From Cucumis sativus (taxonomy: Eukaryota; Streptophyta; Magnoliopsida; Cucurbitales; Cucurbitaceae), in the NCBI RefSeq assembly GCF_000004075.3, contig NC_026660.2:23067498-23131497 (forward strand): a stretch of 64,000 nt of DNA, read 5' to 3'. The notes under the pieces were generated by a model, which saw only the letters and a program-made list of their open reading frames with translations, made no database searches and was not told where the DNA came from. Within the stretch, counting starts at the first letter, position 1; each line of letters begins with the position of its first letter. This document shows positions 25,001-36,862 of the stretch, in pieces. Made by a program: the position numbers and the translations under genes.

Positions 25001-28000
25001 TTGACATGTGTCACTTGAACAAATATTAGGGAACCTGACTTTCTGACCTCCAAAACGTAAATTGTTACAATGTCCTACATGCGATATTTTTCCATACCTG
25101 TTCCACAGTGATATTCAATGAGCTCAAGGAATCAACTACTTCATGAAGAAAAGGAGAGGCAGCATCATATGACGATGTAGAACAGTAGGGTACTGAATCA
25201 AATGGCACCCAATCTTCTTCTCCATGCCTACAAAAGTTAATTTACATAGATAGATGGAAACTGGAAAGATGCAAAATAACAAAATGAATTAAGGCCATAG
25301 AGAATTGTATATGCTACCTAACTGCCTTTTTCAACAGGAAAAACTCGTTTTCAAAGCCTGCGTTCAACACCTGGACACAAGACATTTAACAGGGTAAATG
25401 TTTTATAGATCTTCAATTCAAAATACTTGAACAATCTTCCGTACCAGGTCAAATTCATCTTTCAGAATTCTACAGACCCTACGTAAGGCTTCCCTTGGAC
25501 AGTATTCCCAAGCTTCACCGGGTCTAACTTGCATGTCACCCAAAACCATCTCCTCCTGTTTGTTCCTGTTGAAAGCAATGGTATAGGTTGAACCCAAAGT
25601 GATATCAATTAAGGACTGTATTGTAAATTCCCTTTTTCTTGACAAAGTTAAAATACAAAAATATACACGCACAACTTCCTTTTCTAAGAGGTGTGCTGCT
25701 TGCAAAACTATTCCAGAAACTCTCTTGATGGTTTTTTTTAAGCTACCAAAGCTCAATTAATAATTGAACATGGCTGGAAAAGGTCTAATAAACTGGACAT
25801 AGTAATTGAGAATTCTGGAGAGAAGCAGTCAGTTTTTTTTTTTTTGGATGAAAAATACACAACAGCCAATTAAATTCCAAATCTTTGCACTCTCCCTATT
25901 CACTTCTCACTTATCTGCATACACTAAAAACAGTAGGCAGAGAAGAATGAACGTTTATGCTCTTGCTCATTACCTTTATCTAAGATTGATGGGATGAAAA
26001 ATTTGCAAATTATTGAAGGCTTAGCAGCCAAAAGATAAATGTATGCTATGAACTAGACTAATTGGGGGAAAACAAGACAGCAATCAAGGTGCTTGGTAAA
26101 TACAGCTGAGTTCTTATTGAAATTTTGGGATTTTATGAAGCCAAACTTCCTATCTCTTCTCGAATTTTTTTTATAAAAATGGGAGACTAAATACGTGTCC
26201 AAGAGAACTTTATTTGTTTAATTCAAATGAAAGAATTAGCAGCCTAAAGATAACAGGGCAAATGTTTTGTAAACAATTTTTTCCGTCTTTGAATCTAACA
26301 CCAAAGCCTACAAGGATTGTTTTGAAACAATTTTCAAACTGCAAACGCATTTGGAGTATAATTGAAACCAACCGCATAGTTTAGGATATTTTCATAATTT
26401 GACCTATAGTCTTTGTAAAGCCAAGAAGTAAATATTGAAGTAGGTTGATATCCAATGGTCACCACAAAACAATCTAAGTAACTGAAAAAGAGTAGCTTGT
26501 CTATGACAGAACACACGAATAGATCATTGTCACGAGAAGACCTTTTCTTTTTATATATGTGAGTGTACGAGTTAGCTTACGCACACCTCGACTAATCTCA
26601 CGAGCTGACCTGATGTAATTCAAAGTTAGGATTAAATTCCTCATGAATTCCCTGCCTTTTTTCAGGCTAGGAGATTGTTATATATTGATATTTCAAGGTT
26701 AGTTACAAGTGGGTGTCTAACTGTTTTGGTTAGTTATTGATTACAGCTGTTCTTTAACTAATTAAGGATTTTAACTAACTAACTAACTATGGAACTAACT
26801 AACTAACTATGGTTTACATCATGACCCTTCAACATTTGAGTGTCAAGAAAACTCGTAGGAAATTAATTCCTAGGTAGGTGGCCACTATGGATTGAATCCA
26901 TGACCTCTTAGTTAGTTATTGAGACTATTCTCTTTTTACCATTAGGCCAAACCATGATGGTTATGTCATGAGAAGACTATTTGTTCATATATTTCGACCT
27001 CACATCTAACATTCAAAGCTATTTGAACACATTGAGAAATTTTTATATCAACACAACTAGTTAAAAGAATCAAGAGCAAAAATCATGATGCAGAGTAACA
27101 ATAAACGTTCTGGAAGTTACATACCAAGGAACCGCCACTCTAGTTGACAAGTCTGGCAGCAGCCTGATCTCACCCACACTACTAAGATTACTGCCTTTAG
27201 CAGTACAATCAGCATAAGAAGTCATTGCCATGGCAGCACAAGCTAAACCAACCCCGGTCCTTTTAACGACATCATTGAACCGCTTAAAGGGAACAGCCTG
27301 GAATGATTAGAACATAAATCAAATAATGCAAAAAAAGTAAAACAATAATGATGATGCTGATGATACTAAAAAGAAACTCCAACCCTATGGAAAAAGAATG
27401 AAAAGAGGAAGGTGTTTACATGTACATTGGGATGTATAGAAAAGAAAAAGTACAAATCCAGTATACATTACAATAGTAGGGAAGCCCCCTCACCCTCTCG
27501 ATAGAGGTGCTTGCTCCATGCCCAAGAAGTGTTTGAAAGGAAAGAGTGACTCCATTTCTCTTAGTGAAGAAATTAATGATTTATTTGAAAATGTTCAAGG
27601 GTCCCACAAATAAAACAATGAATTTGATGGATTTTTTTAAAAAAATTTAATTAGTTAATTATTTATTTATTTATTATATTCTTTTTTCAACAATGGGCAG
27701 GCGGATGGGCCTCTGCCTCCTATCATCTTCTTTGTTTTCCAAGAAAATTAGATTAAGAAAAGTATAGGTACTCCAAGTTGGGACATCCCATTGACAACAC
27801 AAGCTCACACATGGAAAGAATAATAACAAAGAAAACTCACACGGCATCTCTGTTGTCCTGAACCATCCACCCAAATGATCCGAACAAGCTTGACATCCTC
27901 TTGCACAACATTGGTCTTCATCAAAGGAATAGAAACCGCCGAACTATTTGGCATGAAACTCTCTATCGTCAGACTCATCTTGTACAATTGTATGGCGTTT

Positions 28001-31000
28001 TGTGTAAACATATGATTCACAGCTTCAACGGCCTCAGAAATTGAGAGATCACCATCAATACAAGCATCCCGTAGAACAGATAAGACAACATCCCTAGATT
28101 TCTTTGCACCTACAAAACAAGGAAAAATTGTTTGAACTATGAACTGATAATAAGTGCAAATAAATGGAAGTATTCATGAGTTACTTTACTACTTTATCAT
28201 TGTCCCATTGATACATGTATTCTTCTTTTCATTACATTTCGATTTCCATATACATTTAAGACGTTCATACATATTTTTATTCAAGTACCTAAATAGTAGG
28301 TTTCAGGAAAGGCATATCCATCTGTGCTGAACATCACCTGCAGTTTGGTTGCCACACAACCCAAACTTATAAACTTAAGCATGCAAAAATATAAATAAAA
28401 CACATACCGTAAACTATAACTTCCATATTTATTCAAGAAGGTTGCTTTATGTTACATGTTTCAGTAAACAACTTATAAAAAATTTTAATAGTTAGTACTG
28501 CACTTCTTTCACCTTTTTAATTGGAGCAAGCTCTAACAGTTCCTTGAGTGCCGATATCATCCCATGGACACTAAGCTTAGGAATTGCCAATCCAAAATCA
28601 AGGTAGATCTGAGAGATTATGAGCAATAAATTAAGGAGAAAACCTATGCTTGATCAAATATCATAAAAATCTTAAACTTGTAGACTAAAAAGATAATGGA
28701 TAGAAAGATAAATATTTTAACCTGAGGATAAACAGAAGCAAGATATGACGCTTCCTTTGAGAATGGGTAGGATGCATGTAACAAGACTATGCGACAATTA
28801 GAAAACCTTTTATCCTCCAGAACAGTTCGAAGATGAAGGGGATTGGCCAGCCGCAAATCTAGATCTTTGTCTCCAAATCTAGAGGTAGGAAATCACAAAC
28901 ATTTATATGCTATAGAAGACTGAAAATAAAGTACTACGGTGATTTTATAACTGAGCATCGAGTACTATGGAAGCGATAAAGTTTAACGTATGTGTACTTG
29001 TTGACTGATAGTTGTCAACAAGTCATGTATTATTCTATTCCTACCATCTTCAAACTACCTAATTTCATCTTTAAAAAAATCTTTAAACTTCCTAAAGTTC
29101 CAACTTCCTTGCTGGAACAAATCCCCTGTATTATATATTTTTATGTTTTTTTTATAAGAAACAACAATAAGTATATAAGCCATAAAAAGGCAAGAACTAA
29201 CAGCACAAAGGGTGGGGGGCTAAGGAACTAATTTAAAAGAGACCAACATTTATCATTTTTTATCTTGATTGTATAGCTAGTGCTTATGAGAGGCTTCCAT
29301 TGAGCTACTCAGAAACTTATGAGCTTTATAATTTCAGGCCTAAAAGTAATGTCTTTGGCCTCTTATAGTAGCTATGGCTTTAGAATAACATCAAGAATTA
29401 CTTGGATCAACAATATTCAGTCTACTATTTGAGACTTTGAGTGAATGGTACAAGAGGAACAAAAGGATCTTTCATAACAAATTTTTCTTGGAATTAAACT
29501 TAAATGAATGAAGATTAACTTACCAAATATCATTGAGAAGTTTATGCATCTTATGAAAAATAAACAGAGATATGTATCCAAACAAACAAGCCCCAAACCA
29601 CCTAAAGGCCTTCGGAAAGAGCAAACCCCTAAGCCTAAGAAATCAGAAAAATGGTTGGCAATCTAAGTTGAATAAGAGGCAGTATTAGAAAAAGATTTGT
29701 CAATAGCATTGCAATTAGAATTTCTATGTTGTACATCGAATAAATTAGGGTGTCAATTTATATCATAGCTAAGCTTTCAGTTTAAGTCATAGCAAAATGT
29801 AGACCAAACAAATGCTGGTGGGTGGTAATTTATCTTACCCAGTATGTATCTGCATTGGCAAGTTGAAGTGTTGAGCAACTTCCAAACTATGAACGAATAT
29901 ATAGTCAATAAGGCTTTTGTTCACTATTCGAACAGGTTTTCCACCTGGAATTATACAATCACTAGTATATTACTAAGAGAAATAGAGAATTCAGATGAAA
30001 GCTTCTTCAAGTTATATTAACCTTGTAAAACGTCAATGAGACCTTCCTCAGCGTCTTTCCTCGAGACATTCACATTGATTTGAAGACCACTGCGATATGC
30101 TGCTATACTTTTCAGCCCATAGACGTCATGGACCAATGTACTACAACTTAGATAAGAAAATACGCAATAGTAGAGTATCGTGCGCCAAGTGCGCCAATAA
30201 TAAAATATAAATTCACAAAACAAAACAAAGGATATGATTTCAACTTCTGAAGAAATGTTTCCGTGAATGCATCCAGTGTCCAAGAAGATCCACCTTGAAA
30301 CTCCTATGGACATGAATAAAGCAATGAGAGGAAATATAAAGTTCAAAGCATCTTCAAGATGAGAAATCAGATATATCTCACTTCATCAAGAATGTTCTCT
30401 GCTAAACGCTCGATTCTCAATATTCTACCGACAAATGGAACAAATTTTTTGTGCCAATCTATGTTATGCTTTTTGTCCAACACTAGTCCATCATCGATGA
30501 GTACGGCAGATATTCTTGCAGCGTTGAAACATGTTGAGCAAATGGAATCTAATCCCGAAGATTTGCGGTAGTCCTCAACCCCATGCAAAGTAGGTTGACA
30601 ATCATAAAGTTCAGCAATATCCCTCAAGCTCCTCTGTTTTATAAAAAGTCAAAAACTAATCAGAAAGAAAGAACACAATCCTTCAACATCATACAACTAT
30701 AATAGTATCACATCCACAGTGCCTCATTTAATTTCAGAAGCAATAGCATTTCATTAAAACGTTAAGCGCAATCTGAAAATTGTATTATTAAAGAGTGTAC
30801 AAAAAGGATTATTTCCGTCGTAACGATTTACCGTTATGAGGGTTGGGTTTGTAACTATTGTATTTTAAAGATATTCCATTTCCTACATAGGCTACTGTCG
30901 TTTATGTTTTATGCTCACTTCCTTTTTTAAGACCCCACGAATAAAGCTGTTGTGGGCCTCTCGTCCTACGACTAAAGGCGAGGGGTTCTTTCTTCTTCTT

Positions 31001-31396
31001 CTTTTTAAATGATTATGTTGATTTAGACATCGCAACGGAAATGGAAGATGAGCTCAGATTTCTCTACAGGACTTTCTCGATTCTATGGTCTATTCAGTCT
31101 AAAGTTCAAATGCTAATCCTCTGGTCAATTATGAGAGAAGTTCGCGCATATGGCGCGATGGTTGGAGCTCGTGAAAACGAGCTAGATCGAGCAAATGGGT
31201 TCGAGTTCAGTGGAGCGGCAAAGGAAGAACATACCTTGAAGGAGAGAGAATAAGGAACATGAGCTGCTGCGTCGCCGTGAGCTTCGGAGAAACAGTTGAT
31301 GAAAGGGAAAGTGGAATCAGCAGCTACCAGATTGTGGGCATGAGCATCAACCAGCACAGCTTCATCAACTACTTTCTTCAGAACAGTGAAATCCAT
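19068..31396 (-). CDS. NodGS / fluG-like amidohydrolase-glutamine synthetase fusion, 18 exons
   Basis: Exons, 5' to 3': 31396-31235, 30633-30382, 30303-30236, 30137-30022, 29944-29839, 28878-28722, 28608-28513, 28337-28289, 28109-27841, 27297-27125, 25565-25445, 25370-25318, 25227-25098, 24301-24156, 23189-23001, 22527-22295, 20950-20808, 19130-19068. Together they encode 841 aa, matching the plant NodGS (At3g53180-type) family. The N-terminal half (about 1-390) is an amidohydrolase: metal-site H19-x-H21, H233 in HTGFGD, H269 in HASYPF and D325 in STDG. The C-terminal half (about 408-841) is GSI-like: GFENEF (E530, E532), EAGKGQFE (588-595), GSGSHVHVSLW (H644, H646) and NFEIKCFDGCANPHLG. No signal peptide is visible, so it is probably cytosolic. 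Intron 3 is U12-type AT-AC. In Arabidopsis the homologue is linked to root morphogenesis and flagellin signalling; glutamine-synthetase activity cannot be assumed. Two GS-only relatives lie upstream. Confidence 0.95.
23340..23926 (+). mobile_element. LINE remnant (zf-RVT region) in a NodGS intron
   Basis: A short frame at 23699-23926 reads GCCLCRAGDKSQRHIFIHCP, which fits the C-x2-C...H-x4-H/C pattern of the reverse-transcriptase zinc-binding (zf-RVT) tail of plant non-LTR retrotransposons. The preceding 23340-23690 stretch ends in 'atatcaatgaaa', typical of LINE 3' ends. No full reverse transcriptase is present. It is antisense within the intron between the exons at 24156 and 23189. Confidence 0.5.
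26542..26964 (-). mobile_element. tRNA-derived SINE, split by a nested insertion
   Basis: On the minus strand the element opens with an A-box-like TGGCCTAATGGT, followed by a B-box-like GGATTCAATCC, and ends toward an A-rich tail (complement of cttttctttttatatat). Imperfect 13-bp target duplications flank it: GTCACGAGAAGAC at 26529-26541 and GTCATGAGAAGAC at 26965-26977. A closely similar element lies at 35795-36023. The organisation resembles the Au family of plant SINEs. Bases about 26614-26819 are foreign to the SINE and form a later insertion. It lies in the NodGS intron between the exons at 27125 and 25565. Confidence 0.75.
26614..26819. mobile_element. small insertion with TGTAA/TTACA ends nested in the SINE
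   Basis: About 205 bases interrupt the SINE body. The insert starts TGTAATTC and ends TTTACAT, giving short inverted ends (TGTAA/TTACA) like an LTR. Similar 5-mers CCTGA and CATGA flank it and could be an imperfect target duplication. It contains a run of 'taac' units, with a 20-base 'ctaactaactatgg' phrase twice. A solo LTR or a small TRIM remnant is the best guess. Confidence 0.4.
30138..30235 (-). other. U12-type AT-AC intron of the NodGS gene
   Basis: The intron is 98 bases. Its 5' end is ATATCCTTT, an exact match to the U12 AT-AC donor consensus, and its 3' end is TAGTAC. A branch-point-like TTTCTTATC lies about 15 bases before the end. Joining ...AAA-TC to A-TTG-GTC restores the conserved frame (KLKS|LVHDVYG). 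No GT donor near the exon end gives a working frame. This intron therefore needs the minor spliceosome; the other 16 are ordinary GT-AG. Confidence 0.88.
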
Positions 31397-33231
31397 AATG
31401 TCTCTCGAGGTCGGAGCTCTGCTCGGAGTCGGTCACTTTAACTTCTCCGACCGTTGACGAAGTTCTTCAATATAAACAAAATTCCGAGGTGGACAATGAG
31501 TCACTACATCGTGGCCCTCATTTCTTTTTAGTATTTTTTTAAACGGTGTGCTCCAGTTGTGTTTTTATTCTTTTAAAAAATAAAATTAAGTAATTTTTTT
31601 TTAATAAATTGAATCAAATATTATTTTAGTGATTTAGTTTTAAAAATTAAGATTAATTTTATATTTTCTTATAACATCTTCTTTCACAACACGTATAATT
31701 AAAAATCGAAATTTCTAGATTGATAGTTCACCTTCTTGGAAGTGTTTTGGTTGCTTGATTGCTTTCAAAGTTTTAGATGTTCAATTAAACTACAAATTAG
31801 ATCTAAATCTAGATTGATCTTGAGTTATCTATACCGCTATGAAATAATTAATTATGTAATACTTGAGTTCCAACATATATATATATATAGACATATATCC
31901 TTTGTATATCAAAGATGTAACTGATTTATTAATAATTTTGTTATTAATTTAATGTCTAAAAGATGTAACTTTTTAAAAATTAATATTAAAACTATACTGT
32001 ATGATCCACATGGTATATCCTTATCAAATCTATTATATGATGCACATGATATATATTAAATCTATACTTTATGATATACGATGCAGAAGATGTGCTTTTT
32101 TATTATTATATGAAAAAGTCTAATTTCATTTAATTCGTTCGTTTTATATTACAATTAATATATACAAAGAAAGTGGATTCTTGTTTGAGTACACAGACAA
32201 GAAAAAAAGCACAAACAAAAAAGAAAAAAAAATCAAGAGCATGTTTTATATAACAATTAATATACACATAACAAGTGAATCTTTTCTATTGGCACACAGA
32301 CAAAAAGAAAGAGAAAAAAATCAAAACCAAAAAGTTTTAGATTCGAAGAAATATAATAATCCAATAATGCAAAATATAAATTTTAGATGAATGAAAAACC
32401 AATTCTACTTTATAAAGCAAATTTTTAAAAGAATAAGAAGCTCTCAAATTTCTTTTCTCATAATGAAAAAAAAAAAAAACATTAAAAAGGAAGAAGAAGA
32501 GACACGGAGGACTCAACAAAACAATCACATAACTACTTGTTAATTCATAAACTTCTCAATTATGTTCATTGTGGTGTAGTATTAGCCTGTTTTTCAACGA
32601 CTCAGAAACTCAAACATTTATTCCAAATGGTCTTTATCTCACAGGTAATTTGAACATTAGAAGTAGAATTTGAATAAAAAGTATATATTGGATGAACCTT
32701 TCAAACCTGCCATCATGAAAGATTAAGAATGTCTTCATTATACCAGCAAGTACGACGGATATCAATTATCCCATCGAAGAACGGCCTAAGGAAAGCCATC
32801 CTCTGCTAGCTGCTAGTCTTGATTCTGGAAAGCGAAAAGGAGGATGAAGATATGTTTTTAAAAAAAACAAATAAATTGGAAGATCAGTTGCGCCTTGCTT
32901 TTGTAGCTGCAAGAACAAAATTGTGAAGCATATTTTAATTTACCAGCATTTCTCACTACCAACTTCGTTTATTATATTTTGGACTTTTGCTTGCAGACTT
33001 TGCTTCTCATTGAATGCATTGATCCATTGCAATATAATTAAGAGTCTTGAACATTATCCACATTGTGATCATATATATAGTAAGAGCCTTAAAGACAATG
33101 TCTACAATGAGATCGTATGGTGAGTCATCTTCGTCTTGCAAACATTCATCTGTATCTTTCCATTCTAGGCACAGTGCAAAGTAACACAAAGTATACAAAT
33201 GTTTAGTCATAGTTAGATAAAAAAAAATAAC
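31397..33231. other. NodGS promoter side and AT-rich spacer
   Basis: The first 100 or so bases are the presumed NodGS 5' leader and promoter. Beyond that lies AT-rich spacer with poly-A tracts. A somewhat less AT-rich piece at about 32700-32930 looks transcribed-like but has no reading frame I recognise. Confidence 0.5.
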
Positions 33232-34125
33232 ACAATCAACTAAAGATTCTATACTCATAGTTGCACATAAAAGAAATCCAGGGGTTAGGGGCTAAGGCTA
33301 CAATATGCAGTCATGGATTACGGCCCCCAAAACAATAGATTTTTTAGGCATACATGAAAAGATGAAAAGAAACAAAAATAACAAAAAAAATGATAATATT
33401 GTACCAATAACGTAAACATTGAAAGGGCATGGAAGAACAACATATTCAATGGTCAGAGGGTGATGGGGCAAAGCAGAACTTCACATACGTTTGACTCAAC
33501 ATATGAATAAAAAGGTTTCTCGTTCCTATCTTTTCTAAAACATACAAGTCATTAAATCAAAAGACTAAAATACATGATGAAATTGTAAAAGTTAACTTGC
33601 ATCACATATTCAACCTTGATTGTATATACAGATACAACAACATCAATAATGAAGTCTAACATCAGACTAGTATGAAATAATTTTTCACTAATAACAAACC
33701 ACCAAAAAATGAGTGCCACACATTGAAACAATATTACCGCCTTGCAAGGACAACGGTTATCATGGAAAAGAAACATAACAATACATATCCTAAACTCTCA
33801 TCGAAATTACAATAATAAATTGTAATAATCGCCAAATATATGTAGCTATAAACAATGATAAATGAGTAATAAATAATTCACAATAACCATATTAATCTCT
33901 TCCCGGTAGCCACTCTCCTTGATGAACGTTTACTAAACAGTCAAAAGTAGTTTTGGTTGGAAAACGGCCAACTCTGATCGACGGCTGCACACCATTTTAG
34001 CTAGCATCTCTATACATACATCTTAAAAAATTCTATCTAAATGATACACTTTAGTCCATATGCACAATCCAAAGAAGTAAAACTACATCCTTTATCCATA
34101 TATTACATGAACAAAATCTTCATAC

Positions 34126-34260
34126 CAGGTCAAATGCATCCTTCAAAATTCTAGAGACGTTACGCAACGCTTCTCTTGAACACTGATTCCGAAGCTTCAC
34201 TTGATCTGAGAATAATAAGATGCATCTCTTCTTGCTGGACCAAAAGTGATATCAATTATC
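34126..34260 (-). pseudogene. decayed NodGS exon 11 plus adjoining intron
   Basis: The plus-strand text from accaggtcaaatgcatcc to gaagcttcact matches the NodGS GS-half exon at 25445-25565 over most of its length, including the splice-donor neighbourhood. The match runs on into intron sequence (caaaagtgatatcaatta, also seen near 25600). It has small deletions and lost frame, so it is not coding. Just before it, 34020-34112 resembles NodGS intron sequence at 24895-24985. It is a fragment of an extra, decayed NodGS copy; unit 2 lost it through a deletion of about 550 bases. Confidence 0.7.
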
Positions 34261-35794
34261 TATACCCGTTTGGATAGATAAATTCACAATAGCCATTCTA
34301 TTCAAGAATCTAGTTAATAGTACATTAATACCATAACAACAAGATTAATTAAACAGGTTAGTTCGATCTTTTTACTTCTTTCAAAGCTTGGAGGGATTTG
34401 CCGTCAATCTTCTGTAAAAAAATAATGAAAATATTTGTTTTTAAATTTTCATAGAGGAATTTGAAAAGATCGATTCAACTTTACTTCCCGTTCCGCGCGA
34501 GAGAAAAGTGAATCAGAACGTTTCGATTTAGCACAATTAACATGTTCATAACAACGACCTTAGTTCTTTCAGGGATATTGAAATACGTGCAACATTTAAG
34601 ACTTTTGATTGAGAGGGAGAATACGGAAAGAGATAACAACATTTTCTTCCGCTCACTGCTACTCCCCATTGAAATTATAGGGCTTTGAAATTTGAAGAAG
34701 AAAAGCATATGGTTTTCGGGATTTGAAGAAGCAGACTACATAGAAATTCTAGGGTTTCGGAATTTGAAGAAGAAAAAGTAGTCCCCATTAAAATTATAGG
34801 GGGGCTTCCGATTCTGATTCCAATCATCAATGAAGAGCGAAGCTGAGAAAGTTGCATGAACTTGTTGGAGAACAAGGACGAAAAAATGTATCTGCTATTT
34901 ATAACAGAGAAATCAGCGTCTAATTCACGCTACGCGCATTAGACGCGAGATGTTCTGATTTTAAGGATTAATGTATTAACAAAATTTAATTGATTTTTAA
35001 TAGAAGTAAAAATTAATTTTTAATTTTTAAAAAAGAAATCAGAACAATAGCCATTGCATAATGTCTCAAAAGAAAAAAGAAAAAACAATTGCATGAATCA
35101 ATGTATGATACTCATCATGAGTGAATGTAAATTTATTCTTTTTTTCTACTTCATTTTCAAATAAGACAAATTTTATCTTCTATCATTTAACAATTAAATA
35201 TATTTTTTAAAATAATAAAATAAATTAAAATATTTACCAAATTATATTAAAATTTTAGATTATTTACCGGTTATAGTAAAATTTTAGATTCTATTAATAC
35301 AATAATAAATGTCACTCTATTCTATTATTGACTATTGATATAATCTGAATTTTTTTTTTGTATGTTTTTGTCAAATTTACTATTTTTTACAATTTTTCCA
35401 ACGATTATTATTATTATTAAGTTAAACTATTAAAAAAAATTGCCCCTAAATTTCATCGCTTGTAAAAATTCTTAAACTTTTAAGTGTTTAAAAATACAAA
35501 TAAACTTAGACTTTAATTTGTATGGAAGTAAATAAAGATTTTATTTAAAAAATACGTCTAAACCATCACTACTTCTAAAAATTTGGTTCATTTGGATAGC
35601 CTATGTGAGAATTAAGAGGGTCATAAAGCTCTCTAATTTTCCTTTTTTTACTTGCTAACCCCTTCATAAATAAAATTATCTAAGCAAGGCCTATCAATAA
35701 AACTGATCCAACTTGGTAATCTCAACTTTCAAAGCATGGTATTATTATTGCATACAAGAATAAAGAAGAATAAAGGAGTTTGTTGGACATGTTT

Positions 35795-36023
35795 TTTGTT
35801 TTTTTATATTTATGAGTGTTTAGATCCGTGTACACGCATCTTAACTAATTTAGATAGCACTCAATCACTTAACCTTACAATATTTGGATGTAAGAAAACT
35901 CGTAGAAAATTAATTAATAGGTAGTTGATTACCATAAATTAAATTTATGACCTCCTATAGTAAGATATTGAGACTATGTCTCCATTTTTACCACTTGGTC
36001 AAATCATGTTGGTTGAACGTCAT
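35795..36023 (-). mobile_element. tRNA-derived SINE, full-length-like (229 bp)
   Basis: This is the same family as the split SINE at 26542-26964: it shares the phrases 'gtaagaaaactcgtag', 'aaattaat', 'ttatgacctc' and 'attgagactatgtctcc'. On the minus strand it begins near an A-box region (TTGACCAAGTGGTAAAAATGG) and ends in an A-rich tail (complement of tttttgtttttttata). A 9-bp target duplication GACATGTTT flanks it (35786-35794 and 36024-36032). The B-box is mutated, so it is probably no longer transcribed. Confidence 0.75.
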
Positions 36024-36862
36024 GACATGTTTGGAGTGAATTAATTTTCTAAGTATTTGCTTAGAAAATCGATACGAAACAAGTTTTGAGTAGTTTATTA
36101 CGTGAATTTTGTTGGTTTACACTTTTTTTTTTGACCGAATTATGGATCCCTTTCTTAAAATTGTTCATGCATGAATAAGTAGACAATATATGCCGTCACT
36201 GACCCATTTTTCCTCATCATATTGCTTCTTCCTTGCATGGATATATCCTATGGGACGGTGAATATAATTTTGCATGGCAAGTTAATAATTAAAGTAGGTA
36301 TAGGCTTACAAATAGTTTTTCTTTACACAAAGCAAGTTTCTTTAATAAAAAGTTAGCTATTGTAGCAGATTTATATTCTTTATGCTTCAACAAAGTACTT
36401 ACTCAACTTGTGTATGTTATATGATATTTTGTACTTTCCTCTTTCGATATGTTAAATCCCTAAAACTTAGGTGTTATTGTTGGTTGCTAGCTGGCTTATA
36501 GTCTTGAAGTTTGTATAGTATATTTGATTGCAATATAGATTCGATAACTATATGAATTTCGATGTCTTTGATATTTTTTATTGATCGTTTTTCAGCCTTT
36601 AACTTCTTTTCATAATGCTTACTTTGAATTTAACTTCAATAAAAGAAAAGGAGAGATTCATTTCTCACTCATGAGTACATTTCCATGGTGCATATAAAAA
36701 ATAACCTTAATTTTCGTAATACCAACAAATAAACTTTTTATAAATAATTTTTTATTCATTTCTTTAGTTCTCGAAAAAAAATTGAACCATTAATTTCTTA
36801 TTGAATGAGAACAATTGACTTATAAATACCATCTTTAAGATGTGTGCATGAGTCGTTGGTCC

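Noticed and set aside
34675..34875. 66-codon minus-strand frame in the flanking block
   Set aside because: The same region in unit 2 (about 43620-43870) does not keep the frame, and the sequence is made of repeated 'ggaatttgaagaag' phrases, so it is unlikely to code.
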